From: Methylobacterium organophilum
Lineage (GTDB): Bacteria; Pseudomonadota; Alphaproteobacteria; Rhizobiales; Beijerinckiaceae
DNA: 64,000 nucleotides
Assembly: GCF_022179465.1 (NCBI RefSeq)
Contig: NZ_BPQV01000012.1
Span: forward strand, 62,001-126,000
Direction of reading: 5' to 3'
Shown: piece by piece, positions 31,672 through 40,226 of the stretch
How positions within the stretch are numbered: the stretch's first letter is position 1
How the letters are laid out: every line of letters starts with the position of its first letter
Position numbers and translations under genes: made by a program
Notes under the pieces: model-generated
Seen by the model: only the letters and a program-made list of their open reading frames with translations
The model's database searches: none
What the model was told of the DNA's origin: nothing

Positions 31672-32929
31672 CGCGCCTCTCCTCAAACTGCAGCTGCTTG
31701 CGTCGAGCGAAGTCGCCGTTCAAAATCGGATCAAAATAGTGCTTTCGCTTCATCCATACAAGTCCATCGCCTTTGGAAATCACAGCTACGTCTGTGGGGC
31801 CGCCAACAGACTCAAGCGGAGAGTCAACGCGACGACGAAGGGACGTGATCTCAACCAGCGCCTCGGCCATCGCTGCCATTTCTTCTTTTGGTAGAGTGGC
31901 AATAACCCGCATTATTGGCTGCACCAACCCTTTATCTCTGTAATCTAAAAATTCTTTACCTAGTTTGCTAATAGTTTTATCATTTTCTCTCTTTTGTAGT
32001 GCGCTTTCGACCTTTTTTTCGTCTTCATCTTGAACATACGCTTTCACAAGACTATCGGACTTTTCGTCCAGAAGTATCTTGAGTGATTTTCTTATATAGT
32101 CGAGGTGCTGTCGCGCTATGCCCTCCAAAAACAAAATTGCTATGTCGCCTTGTCCGAATGGCGTAATGATCGAATTGCTAGTCCCGGCCTTATTGAGATC
32201 GGCGTTCTTTTCCTCGATGGACCAATAACGTAGTATGTCTTTATGTTTTCCATCGATTATATATGCAATTTGGCAAGGAAATATTTGGTTTTTTCCAAAT
32301 CCCGCCACTACCAGTCCCGTCTCATATGTAGAGGACGAGGCTCTGCCAAAACAATTATGGCACAACTTCATTAATTCATTATGAATTTTTTTCGTGATAT
32401 GCGTTTTGAATACATCTTTCTCTAGCTCAAATATCGTGTCGCCATACTTATCCGTAAAATCTTTGAGATTTATTTGCAGATCAATGGGGGCTTGACGATC
32501 TGCGACAGCTTGTTCCGCTGAGATTTGCTTTGCAATTTTCTGCTTGAATTCAGCTGCGGTAGCACACTCGCCAATTCTCTTCTTCATTCGTTCAAATATC
32601 TTTATGAATAAAAGTAAAATACTTGCTCGCTCCTCAGATTCCTGTGTAATCTCAAGAGATTTCAAATATTGCACAAGGTCGTTGGCGCATTCCTCAACCG
32701 TATCATATCTTTTGCTTCCAATGTTTGCTCGAAACGTCTTGATAACAATTTCCCATGGAACGCCGGCAAAGTCTCCGGCTCCATAGGCCATGATTGCAAT
32801 ATCGTTGAACGGCGAAAGAGAAAATAATTTATTCGCTGTTTTCCAAACACGTTGCCGTCCTATTGTGACAGCGCTGTCGGCAGCAAGAGCAACACCGTTG
32901 CGATTAATTATCGTTATCTCTGCTGTCAT
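31652..32929 (-). CDS. proteasome-like Ntn-hydrolase, free-standing
   Basis: 425 residues. If the initiator Met is removed, Thr becomes residue 1, and Asp17 (GVALAADSAV) and Lys33 (TANKLFSLS) fall at exactly the numbers of the proteasome/HslV catalytic Thr1-Asp17-Lys33 set. Further fold matches are IAIMAYGAGDFAG after Lys33, GLVVAGFGKNQIFPCQIAYIIDG and SIITPFGQGDIAILFLEGI. Between about residues 65 and 200 there is a long helical insertion not found in HslV (about 175 residues) or proteasome beta subunits (about 220), and a helical C-terminal extension. It is neither HslV nor Anbu. It probably cleaves a peptide or amide bond in the cytosol. The ATG at 32929 is preferred to the upstream in-frame codons because it exposes Thr1. 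The gene is AT-rich unlike the core, and overlaps a small partner gene. Confidence 0.75.
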   Translation of the reverse strand: MTAEITIINRNGVALAADSAVTIGRQRVWKTANKLFSLSPFNDIAIMAYGAGDFAGVPWEIVIKTFRANIGSKRYDTVEECANDLVQYLKSLEITQESEERASILLLFIKIFERMKKRIGECATAAEFKQKIAKQISAEQAVADRQAPIDLQINLKDFTDKYGDTIFELEKDVFKTHITKKIHNELMKLCHNCFGRASSSTYETGLVVAGFGKNQIFPCQIAYIIDGKHKDILRYWSIEEKNADLNKAGTSNSIITPFGQGDIAILFLEGIARQHLDYIRKSLKILLDEKSDSLVKAYVQDEDEKKVESALQKRENDKTISKLGKEFLDYRDKGLVQPIMRVIATLPKEEMAAMAEALVEITSLRRRVDSPLESVGGPTDVAVISKGDGLVWMKRKHYFDPILNGDFARRKQLQFEERRDETRQK

Positions 32930-32936
32930 CGCGTGA

Positions 32937-33167
32937 CCACCGTTTTGCGGCGGCAGCGGGGGCAATCGCGGAACGCTACTCAGCCGACAGCTTGTCGGCC
33001 CGCGCCCGCCCTCCCTTCAAGCCGCCTCTTCGTGCAAATTCCCTTGCGGGCGAGCTTGTCCGATCAAGCTTAGGTTGTCTATCGGGATCAGTTACACCAG
33101 TTGCCGCATCCACGATGAACTTGGCGAGCTGATTGGGACCGCGGGGGCGCTTGAGAGTGCGGGTCAC
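32937..33167 (-). pseudogene. small conserved KGG-type protein broken by an amber codon
   Basis: Starts at a GTG that overlaps the zinc-ribbon stop (GTGA). It encodes RTLKRPRGPNQLAKFIVDAATG and GGLKGGRARADKLSAE, then TAG at 32976-32978, then continues in frame as RSAIAPAAAAKRW to about 32937. Relatives common in rhizobia and methylobacteria have a full-length C-terminus of form LSxEQRxxIAxxAAxxRW, so a CAG to TAG change explains the stop. The product would lose its basic tail. Function of the family is unknown; the KGG/Lys-Arg style suggests nucleic-acid contact. Confidence 0.65.
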
Positions 33168-33358
33168 GTCGAAGCCTCGTCCGTCGTCTCGACAAGCCGA
33201 AGGCCGATGTACTGCCGCCATTTCGTAAGATTGGTGCGGCAGACCCGACAGCGAGCGTCTTCGCGAGTCTCGATCATCCCCTCCGCAAAAGCTTCGTGAA
33301 TTGCACCGCAGTGCGTACAGGTGATGCGGTCGCCCGGCTTGAGATCGTGTTCAGTCAT
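33164..33358 (-). CDS. small zinc-ribbon protein
   Basis: 64 residues with two CxxC knuckles: Cys14/Cys17 (ITCTHCGAIH) and Cys37/Cys40 (ARCRVCRTNL), the spacing of a four-cysteine zinc ribbon. There is no signal or membrane segment. It is the first gene of the minus-strand array zinc ribbon, KGG-type gene, Ntn-hydrolase, small charged protein, and overlaps the second by four bases. It may bind nucleic acid or protein. It is moderately GC-rich and could be older than the AT-rich part of the island. Confidence 0.65.
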   Translation of the reverse strand: MTEHDLKPGDRITCTHCGAIHEAFAEGMIETREDARCRVCRTNLTKWRQYIGLRLVETTDEAST

Positions 33359-33645
33359 CCTTTTACCATGCCACGTGCACCCGCCGGGACCAAGGGCGGG
33401 TCAAGCGGATGGAATTTCAAACTGACCCACTACCGATCTTTCGTCTCCCCGCGGTGCAGGAGCGTGGCGAGCGCCGGCTTGGAGCGGTTCTCCGATCGCC
33501 CATCGTCCCGCGCGATCCGGCCTGTCGGGCGTTCTTCGATGTCCCGCGCCGATCCCGTCGCGAGTTTTCGCTTGCGATCTGCGCCACAGCCGATCAGCTA
33601 TCGGTTCTCGTGGCCGACCGGGCCCGCGCGGGCAGGATCCTTCCG

Positions 33646-34383
33646 ATGCAGACGACAGGCGAGCCGCCCGGTGCCGGGCATGTCTGCACGCATCACCGCT
33701 CGGAGGCGAGCTGTGCCGAGTGTCAGGTCCGCCTGGTGAGCGTCTGCGCCGCCCTCACCGGCGAGGAGCTCGGCCTGCTGGAAGCGCTGAGCCAGCAGAT
33801 CCACCTCGATCCGCGGCACGCGCTGTTCCGCCAGGGCGACGACGCGAACGCGGTCTACAACGTGACCGAGGGCATGCTGCGCCTGTCGCGGCTGCTGCCG
33901 GACGGGCGACGGCACGTCATGGGCTTCGCGATGGTCGGAGACTTTCTCGGCCTCGCCCTCCCCGCGCGCTTCACCGTCACCGCGGAAGCCCTCGGCCCGG
34001 TGCGCCTCTGCCGGTTCGAGAAGCGCGCCTTCGCGGCCCTGGTCGCGGACAAGCCGCATCTGCTGCAGCGCCTGCACGAGCGGGCGGGCTACGAACTCAC
34101 CCTCGCGCAGGATCACATGATGCTGCTCGGCCGCCGCACCGCCGAGGAGAAGGTGGCGAGCTTCCTTCTGAGCCTGCGCGAGCGCTACGGCCGTATCGGC
34201 CAGACATCCGTGACCCTGGAACTGCCGATGGGGCGCCAGGACATCGCCGACCATCTGGGCCTCACCATCGAAACGGTCAGCCGCATGCTGACCCGCCTCG
34301 ACCGGGAGAAGGCGATCCTCATCGTGCCCGGCGGCGTGCGCCTGCTCGACGGCGGCCGGCTGGAAAGCCTCGCCGCCGCCTGA
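33646..34383 (+). CDS. fnrN: FnrN-type oxygen-sensing Crp/Fnr regulator
   Basis: 245 residues. The N-terminus carries Cys14, Cys23, Cys26 and Cys34 (CAECQVRLVSVC gives CxxC then seven residues then C), and Cys122 lies in VRLCRFEKRAF, the position of the fourth iron-sulfur ligand of E. coli FNR. This supports a [4Fe-4S] oxygen sensor. The cNMP-like barrel covers 40-140, and the HTH near 195-220 (MGRQDIADHLGLTIETVSRML) holds the E-x-x-S-R recognition pattern that reads TTGAT-N4-ATCAA. The ATG at 33646 is used because the sensor cysteines start just after it. FNR-type boxes precede usp, hemN and the cyd genes next door. Confidence 0.88.
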   Translation: MQTTGEPPGAGHVCTHHRSEASCAECQVRLVSVCAALTGEELGLLEALSQQIHLDPRHALFRQGDDANAVYNVTEGMLRLSRLLPDGRRHVMGFAMVGDFLGLALPARFTVTAEALGPVRLCRFEKRAFAALVADKPHLLQRLHERAGYELTLAQDHMMLLGRRTAEEKVASFLLSLRERYGRIGQTSVTLELPMGRQDIADHLGLTIETVSRMLTRLDREKAILIVPGGVRLLDGGRLESLAAA

Positions 34384-34411
34384 CGCCCCCGTGCCGAGGG
34401 GGCCGCCCCCC

Positions 34412-35224
34412 TCAGTGGCACATCAGGCAGGGGATCGGGCTGCGCTGGAGGATGTCGCGGGTGACGCCCCCGAACAGCCATTCGCGCAGGCGCGCATGGC
34501 CGTAGGCGCCCATCACGATGAGGTCGGCGTCCTGCTTCTGGGCGAAGCGCAGCAATTCGTCGCCGTCGCTCACGATCGTGCGCAGGAGATGGGTCGTGAC
34601 GGGCGCGCCGTGCCGGGCGAGATGGGCGGCCACGTCCTCCGCGCCCTCGTAGCGGGCGCCCTCGCCCGTGCTGGCGACGAAGACCTGATCCGCCTCGCGG
34701 ATGAAGGGCAGCGCCGCGGAGACGGCCCGGCGCGCCTCGAGGCCGTCCTTCCAGGCCACGACGATGCGCGCGCCCCTGAGATGCTCGATGCAGGGCGGCA
34801 CCACCAGCACCGGGCGGCCGGCCTCCATCAGGATCGGGCCGGGGGGCACCCCGAGCGCGCCGGGCGGTTCGTCCATGGGCCCCCGGCGGCCCACCACGAC
34901 GAGGTCGGCCGCCCGCGCCTGCTCGACGAGATGCGTGATCGGCCCCGCGAAGGCCGGCCGCCAGTCGGTCCGGGTCCCCTCCTCGACGCAGCGGGCGAAC
35001 AGGGCCTGGGCCTGTTCCAGCACCGCCCGCACCTCGTCCTCGTTCTCGCGCTCCTGCCGTTCCGCGTCCTGGACGTCCCGCACCAGGGTCGGGGCCGGCA
35101 CCTTCTCGGCGGCGGCGCCGGTCAGCGTCGCCGCGAAGCGCCGCGCGAGCCCCGCGGCGAGCCGGATCCGGTCGGCCGTCGCCCCGTCGAGATCGACCGA
35201 GACCAGGATGTTGGCGTAGCTCAT
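34412..35224 (-). CDS. universal stress protein, tandem UspA domains
   Basis: 270 residues with two UspA modules. The first (residues about 1-145) starts YANILVSVDLD but its nucleotide loop VVGRRGPMDEPPG is degenerate. The second ends with a good ATP-binding pattern, GAYGHARLREWLFGGVTRDIL (G-x2-G-x9-G). Such two-domain Usp proteins are part of FNR/FixK regulons in many alphaproteobacteria and support survival at low oxygen. An FNR-type box is centred 73 bases upstream of the ATG. It converges with fnrN. Confidence 0.92.
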   Translation of the reverse strand: MSYANILVSVDLDGATADRIRLAAGLARRFAATLTGAAAEKVPAPTLVRDVQDAERQERENEDEVRAVLEQAQALFARCVEEGTRTDWRPAFAGPITHLVEQARAADLVVVGRRGPMDEPPGALGVPPGPILMEAGRPVLVVPPCIEHLRGARIVVAWKDGLEARRAVSAALPFIREADQVFVASTGEGARYEGAEDVAAHLARHGAPVTTHLLRTIVSDGDELLRFAQKQDADLIVMGAYGHARLREWLFGGVTRDILQRSPIPCLMCH

Positions 35225-35290
35225 GATTGCCTCCCGCAGCCGTGCCTGTCGAACGATGCGGCATCCTCGCCGCCGCGGGGTGCGGGTACC

Positions 35291-35304
35291 TTGATCCAGC
35301 GCAA
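35291..35304 (-). promoter_or_regulatory. FNR/FixK-type box upstream of usp
   Basis: TTGATCCAGCGCAA on the plus strand: one perfect half-site (TTGAT/ATCAA) and one imperfect (CGCAA). The centre at 35297.5 would place a class-II start near 35256, about 32 bases before the usp ATG. Confidence 0.6.
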
Positions 35305-35323
35305 GGATCGTGACGGTCCGCCG

Positions 35324-36670
35324 TCAGAGGGCGGGCGCATGCGTCGCGGGGGCCCGGGCGAGGCGCGCGTCGAACACGGCGGCGACGACCCGCACCAGGG
35401 GGCGCCCCGCCTCCGTCACGGCGATCCGCTTTCGGTCGCGGTGCGCCAGCCCGTCGCCGCAGAGGGCGTCGAGCCGGGCGAGCTCCGTTGCGAACAGGTC
35501 GGTGGCGACGCCATGCTCCGCGCAGACAGCGTCGAGATCGACCGCGAAATCGCACATCAGCCGCTCGATCACGGCGCGGCGCAGGCGGTCCTCCGCGGTG
35601 AGGGCGAGGCCGCGCACGGTCGGCACCCGTCCGGCCTCGATCAGGCGGGCATAGGCCGGCACCGTGGCGGCGTTCTGCGCGTAGCCCTGCGGCAGGGCCG
35701 AGATCGCGGAGGCCCCGAAGCCGAGCAGGGCCGGGGCCGCATCGGTGGTGTAGCCCTGGAAATTGCGCCGGAGCGCGCCGGCCTCCAGCGCCGCCGCGAG
35801 CGGGTCGGCGGCCTTGGCGAAATGGTCGAGCCCGACCCGGACGTAGCCGGCCGCGGACAGGCAGGCCGCGGCGGCCTCGAACTGCGCGAGCCGGGCCGGC
35901 CCGTCCGGCAGGGCCTCGGCCGGCAGCAGGGCCTGATGCCGCTTCATCGCCGGGACATGGGCGTAGCCGAACAGCGAGACCCGGTCGGGATCGAGGGCGA
36001 GCGCCCGGGTCGTGGTCTCGGCCAGGCTCTCCGCGCTCTGGTGGGGCAGGCCGTACATCAGGTCGAGGTTGAGGCGGGCGATGGCCGCCGCCCGCAGGCG
36101 CTCCGCCGCCGCACGCGTCTGCGCGAAGGACTGCTCCCGGCCGATCGCGGCCTGGACCTTCGGATCGAAGCTCTGCACCCCGAGGCTCGCCCGGTTGACG
36201 CCGATCGCCGCGAGCGCGTCCACGTCGCCGGGGCTGCGCGGATCGATCTCCACGGCGATCTCCGCGGCGTCGGCCAGCCTGAAATGGCGGCCGATCGCCC
36301 GCATGACGCGCCGCAGGTCGTCGCCGCTCAGCAGGGTCGGGGTGCCGCCCCCCCAGTGCAGGTGGGTGACCGGGCCGCGCGGCGCGCCCGCCGCCGCGGT
36401 CATCGCGATCTCCCGCACGAGGAGATCGGCATAGGCGGCCACGGGGTCGTAGCGGCGCACCACGGTGGTGTGGCAGCCGCAATAGAGGCACAGCGCCGCG
36501 CAGAAGGGGACGTGAAGGTAGAGGGAGAGGTCCGTCTCCTCCGGCAGCGCGGCGAGCCAGGCGATCCGCGTGGCGCCGTCCACGGCCTCCGTGAAATGCG
36601 GGGCGGTGGGGTAGCTGGTGTAGCGGGGCAGGCGCAGCCCGTCGTAGCGGGCGAGAAGCTCGTCGTTCAT
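35324..36670 (-). CDS. hemN: oxygen-independent coproporphyrinogen III oxidase
   Basis: Radical-SAM enzyme that decarboxylates coproporphyrinogen III in heme synthesis when oxygen is scarce. The 448-residue length is normal. The cluster-binding motif is in YLHVPFCAALCLYCGC: Cys57, Cys61, Cys64, with the additional conserved Cys66 of true HemN. Further landmarks are HWGGGTPTLL, AVEIDPRSPGDVDALA and RASLGVQSFDPKVQ. The Cys66 and full length argue for HemN over the HemW relatives. It lies between usp and cydC; an FNR-type box is just upstream. Supplying heme under low oxygen fits the adjacent cytochrome bd genes. Confidence 0.95.
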   Translation of the reverse strand: MNDELLARYDGLRLPRYTSYPTAPHFTEAVDGATRIAWLAALPEETDLSLYLHVPFCAALCLYCGCHTTVVRRYDPVAAYADLLVREIAMTAAAGAPRGPVTHLHWGGGTPTLLSGDDLRRVMRAIGRHFRLADAAEIAVEIDPRSPGDVDALAAIGVNRASLGVQSFDPKVQAAIGREQSFAQTRAAAERLRAAAIARLNLDLMYGLPHQSAESLAETTTRALALDPDRVSLFGYAHVPAMKRHQALLPAEALPDGPARLAQFEAAAACLSAAGYVRVGLDHFAKAADPLAAALEAGALRRNFQGYTTDAAPALLGFGASAISALPQGYAQNAATVPAYARLIEAGRVPTVRGLALTAEDRLRRAVIERLMCDFAVDLDAVCAEHGVATDLFATELARLDALCGDGLAHRDRKRIAVTEAGRPLVRVVAAVFDARLARAPATHAPAL

Positions 36671-36705
36671 GGGCCGCAGGGTGCGCCCCGCCCCGCGGCG
36701 ACGCC

Positions 36706-36719
36706 TTGATTCAGCGCAA
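36706..36719 (-). promoter_or_regulatory. FNR/FixK-type box upstream of hemN
   Basis: TTGATTCAGCGCAA, with one perfect and one imperfect half-site, nearly the same as the usp box. A class-II promoter centred here would start transcription within a base or two of the hemN ATG, so the mRNA may be leaderless. Confidence 0.6.
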
Positions 36720-36725
36720 GGCCGC

Positions 36726-38318
36726 TCAGGCCCGGAGCCGGTCCATCGGCATCCGGCGGGCCGGGATGGCGAGGTCCGGGCGGTGGCTCGTCAGCACGAC
36801 CACGCGGGTCTGCCATTGCGCCAGCAGGCGGCCGAGGATGCGCACGGCCTGATCCGCGCCGAGATGCTCGGCCGGCTCGTCGAGGAGGATCACCGGGGCG
36901 GGGCTCAGGGCGGCGCGGGCCAGGGCGAGGCGTTGCGCCTCCCCGAGCGACAGGACGCCCTCCGTGATCCAGGCCTCGAGGCCGCCGGCGGCGCGGATGC
37001 GGTCGTCGAGCTCGACCCGCGCCAGCGCGGCCCAGATCTCCCGGTCGGAGGCGCCGGGGGCGAACAGGTTCTCGCGCACGGTGTCGGCGAGGATGGCGGC
37101 GTCGTGCAGGCCGAGATGGGTGCAGGCCTGCCGCTCCGCCGCCGGGACGCCGAGGCCGTCGAGGCGGATCACCTCGCCGGGCCGGTCCTCGCCCCAGCCC
37201 GCGAGGGTCTTGAGCAGGGAGGTCTTGCCGCAGCCGCTGGCGCCGACCAGCATCAGGGGCGTGCCCGGCGTCACGACGAGATCCGGCAGGGCGCCGAGAT
37301 CGCGCCCGTCCGGGGCCCGCAGCCGCAGGTTCTGCAGGGCGAGGGGCCCCGCGGCACGCAGGCTGCGCGCCTCCGGGTCAGCCTCCTCCCCGCCCCCCGC
37401 CGCGGCGGCGAGGTTGTCGCGGGCGAGCCGGGCCCGGGTCGCGCCGAGGAGCGCGCGGGCGAGGCCCAGCATCGGCTCGGCCAGAGCGATCCAGGCGAAG
37501 GCCAGGAAGGCGGCGGGCAGGAGCGCCGTGCCCCGCGCCCCCGCGCTCCAGGCCGAAAGGAGCACCGCGAGGGCGGCCAGGGGGCCGGCCAGCGCCGGCA
37601 GGGCTTCGAGCCCGGCCAGGGCCCGCCGCCCGGCGGCGGCCGCCTGCTCCGCCTCCCGCAGTGAGTCGAGGGCGGCCCGCAGCGCCGGGCGGCGCCGGCC
37701 CTCCGCCGCCAGGGGGACGAGGCCGGCGAGCGCAGCCCCGAGCTCCGCCGCCCCGGCGCGGCGCAGGGCCCGCATCCGCGTCTCGGTGGCGGCGAGGCGC
37801 GCCGCCACGCGCCGGGCGAGCGGCACGGAGGCGAGCGCCAGGGCGGCGAGGGCGGGCAGCGCGAGGGGCGTGAGGAATGCGGTCAGGGCCAGCAGGGCGA
37901 GCAGCGCCGCGCCGGCCGTCGCCAGCGGGAAGTTCGCGCGCAGCCGGGCGTAGTCCACATCCGCGACGTCGTCGATGTAGTCGGCCAGCCGCTCCGGGCG
38001 GCCGAGCTGCCAGCCGGCGCCCCGGCTCTCCGGCGCCCGCGCGAGGGCGGCGAACAGGCCGGCCCGCCGGCGAACCTGATCGGCCAGGGCGGCGCGGTGG
38101 CCGGCCATGCGCTCGCCGTAGCGCGCGCCCGTGCGCAGCAGCGCGAAGAGCCGCACCAGGGCGGCCGGGTGATGGAAGTTGAACGCGAGTGCCGCCGGCC
38201 CGGCTCCGGCGAGGGCCACACCCGCGAGGAAGCTCACGGCGGTGCCGGCGAGGAGCAGGTTCGCCGCGAGCGCCAGGGCGGCGAGGAGGAAGGCGAGGCG
38301 CCACGCTCTGTTGCCCAT
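36726..38318 (-). CDS. cydC: thiol reductant ABC exporter subunit CydC
   Basis: With CydD exports glutathione/cysteine to the periplasm, needed to assemble cytochrome bd. 530 residues from the ATG at 38318, which has a GGGCGAGGGG purine stretch before it; ATGs at 38381/38384, overlapping the cydD stop, would add about 21 residues read from a hairpin-like Gly/Pro-rich stretch. Six membrane helices are followed by an ATPase with VGASGCGKTSLLKT, LSLGEAQRLALARA and VILLDEPAEHLG. The signature motif is LSLGE rather than LSGGQ, a usual CydC variation. It ends 56 bases before hemN. Confidence 0.9.
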   Translation of the reverse strand: MGNRAWRLAFLLAALALAANLLLAGTAVSFLAGVALAGAGPAALAFNFHHPAALVRLFALLRTGARYGERMAGHRAALADQVRRRAGLFAALARAPESRGAGWQLGRPERLADYIDDVADVDYARLRANFPLATAGAALLALLALTAFLTPLALPALAALALASVPLARRVAARLAATETRMRALRRAGAAELGAALAGLVPLAAEGRRRPALRAALDSLREAEQAAAAGRRALAGLEALPALAGPLAALAVLLSAWSAGARGTALLPAAFLAFAWIALAEPMLGLARALLGATRARLARDNLAAAAGGGEEADPEARSLRAAGPLALQNLRLRAPDGRDLGALPDLVVTPGTPLMLVGASGCGKTSLLKTLAGWGEDRPGEVIRLDGLGVPAAERQACTHLGLHDAAILADTVRENLFAPGASDREIWAALARVELDDRIRAAGGLEAWITEGVLSLGEAQRLALARAALSPAPVILLDEPAEHLGADQAVRILGRLLAQWQTRVVVLTSHRPDLAIPARRMPMDRLRA

Positions 38319-38380
38319 CCCCTCGCCCTTTCCCCCGCCGCGCGGAAGCGGGAGGGCTAGGCCGATCGATCGCGCGCGCA

Positions 38381-40027
38381 TCATGCGGCCTGCCTTTCGG
38401 AGGGGGGAAGCCCGAGGGCGATGTGCCGGTCGGCGAGGGCCACCAGCGCCGGATCGTGCGTCGCCACGAGGATCAGCCGGCGGCGGGCCGCCACCTGCAG
38501 GGTGCCGCACACCCAGGCGGCGTTGACGGGATCGAGCTTCGCCGTCGGCTCGTCGCAGAAGCCGATGCCCGGCCGCACGAGCAGCCGCGCCAGGGCGATC
38601 CGCACGCGCTGGCCGCCGGACAGGTTCTCGGCCCCGGCCCGCACGGGCGCCTCGAGGCCGCCGGGCCAGTGCGGATCGTCCAGCAGGCCGAGGAGCGCGG
38701 CGGCCTGCTGGACCCTCTCGGGCGTCGCGCCGTCCGTGCCCTCCGTGATCGCCCGGCCCAGGGTGCCGGCGGGGATGGGCGCGTCGAGGGAGACCCAGCT
38801 GCGCCCGGCCTCGTCCGGCAGCCGCACGCCGCCCGCCAGCGGCGCCTCGACCCCGGCGAGCACCCGCAGCAGGGTCGACTTGCCGATGCCGCTCGGCCCG
38901 GTGATGGCGACGAGCCCGGTCTCCGGCAGGTCGAAATCGGGGATGGCGCCGACATGGGGCAGGACGAGGCCGCGGGCGCCGGGCTGCGCCGGGATGGCCC
39001 GCGCGGGGACGGCCTTCGCCCCCGTCCCGCCCGAAAACGCCCAGGCGAGCGCGACCGCCGCCGCCTCTCCCTCCGCCTTGGCGTGGTAGAGCTCGGCGTA
39101 GCGGCGGAACGGCGCGAAATAGTCCGGGGCGAGCAGCAGGATCAGCAGGCTCTGCCAGAGCGCGAGCTGCGCGAAGCCCGGCAGCGCGACGAGGCCGAGA
39201 TGGCCGAGCCCGAGGAACACCGCCAGGATCGCGATGGCGAGGGAGGAGAAGAAGTCGAGCACCCCCGCATTGAGGAAGGCGACCGACAGCACGCCCATGG
39301 TGCCCTCGGCATAGGCCGCGAGCCGGCGGTCGAGCTTCTCGCGCTCCCGGGCGAGCCCGTGCCCGGCGAGGATGGTCGGCAGCGTCCGCACCCGGTCCGC
39401 GAACTGGGTGGCGAGGCACCCGAGCGCCGCCTCCTGCGCGGCGGCCCGGTCGCGGATCAGGCCGCCGACCAGGGCGAAGAACAGGATCATCGCCGGGGTG
39501 GCGAGCAGCAGGGCGAGCGCCGCCTGCCAGGAGACCAGGGCGACCGCGCCGGCGGTCAGGAACGGCCCGAGCGCCATCATCCGCCGCGCCGCGGCATGGC
39601 CGACGACGAGCCGGGCGAGCGCCCCCGGATGGCGCTGCAGCCCGCAGATCACCGCCCCCTGCGGCAACTCGGCGGCGGCGCGGGCCGGCATGGCGGCGAG
39701 CCGCGCCTCGGCCGCCTCCAGCAGGTCTGTCGCCACCTTCGCCTCCAGGGCGGCGCTCCGCGTCTCGACCAGGCCGCCGAGCCCGGCGACGGCCAGCGCC
39801 GAGGCCGCGGCGAGGCCGAGGGCCAGGGGATCGAGGCGGCCCTCCTCGATGAGCGGGCCCGCCAGCTGGGCGAGCGCCACGGCGCCGGCGAGGCCCGCCG
39901 CGTGGCGCAGCACCTGGAGCGCGAGGAGGGGCCGCAGGCCGGGCCCGGCCGCGCCGCGGGCGACGGCCAGGGCTTCCGGCGCGGGGGCGGACTTGGCGGA
40001 GCCGGGCTTCGTTCTGCGGCGGATCAT
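38381..40027 (-). CDS. cydD: thiol reductant ABC exporter subunit CydD
   Basis: Partner of CydC. 548 residues with an N-terminal six-helix membrane domain and an ATPase domain from about 370: ITGPSGIGKSTLLRV, LSGGQRVRIALARLL and IGFCDEPTAKLD. The ATG at 40027 is used; the open frame runs further upstream across the FNR box and cannot be coding there. It is followed directly by cydC and is divergent from cydA with 199 bases between. Transcription is probably induced under low oxygen through the box at 40061. Confidence 0.92.
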   Translation of the reverse strand: MIRRRTKPGSAKSAPAPEALAVARGAAGPGLRPLLALQVLRHAAGLAGAVALAQLAGPLIEEGRLDPLALGLAAASALAVAGLGGLVETRSAALEAKVATDLLEAAEARLAAMPARAAAELPQGAVICGLQRHPGALARLVVGHAAARRMMALGPFLTAGAVALVSWQAALALLLATPAMILFFALVGGLIRDRAAAQEAALGCLATQFADRVRTLPTILAGHGLAREREKLDRRLAAYAEGTMGVLSVAFLNAGVLDFFSSLAIAILAVFLGLGHLGLVALPGFAQLALWQSLLILLLAPDYFAPFRRYAELYHAKAEGEAAAVALAWAFSGGTGAKAVPARAIPAQPGARGLVLPHVGAIPDFDLPETGLVAITGPSGIGKSTLLRVLAGVEAPLAGGVRLPDEAGRSWVSLDAPIPAGTLGRAITEGTDGATPERVQQAAALLGLLDDPHWPGGLEAPVRAGAENLSGGQRVRIALARLLVRPGIGFCDEPTAKLDPVNAAWVCGTLQVAARRRLILVATHDPALVALADRHIALGLPPSERQAA

Positions 40028-40060
40028 GCCCCTTTGTGCGGGTGCGGGGCCGGACGAGCC

Positions 40061-40074
40061 TTGATTTGCGTCAA
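40061..40074. promoter_or_regulatory. perfect FNR/FixK box between cydD and cydA
   Basis: TTGATTTGCGTCAA matches TTGAT-N4-RTCAA fully. It is centred 41 bases from the cydD ATG on one side and 159 bases from the cydA ATG on the other, so a single site could serve both directions. Confidence 0.75.
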
Positions 40075-40226
40075 GGCCCCCCGGGGCCGGCGGGACGAAA
40101 CACGAGCCGGGACGAGAGCGTCGTACCCGGCCTGCCCGGCCGGGGGCGCCTCTCAGCCTTTGCTTTGACGCGCTCTCTCGCCGGACCGGCAGCCGCCGTG
40201 GTGCGGAGCGCTCCAGGAGGCCCTCG

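Noticed and set aside
31652-32929. HslV or Anbu identity for the proteasome-like protein
   Set aside because: HslV is about 175 residues and sits beside hslU; Anbu is about 240 residues and has a different operon. Length, insertion and neighbours do not fit.
36726-39419. Apparent single large frame joining cydC to sequence within cydD
   Set aside because: The first part is an out-of-frame reading of cydD. The cydD stop at 38381 and the separate cydC start show two genes, not a fusion.
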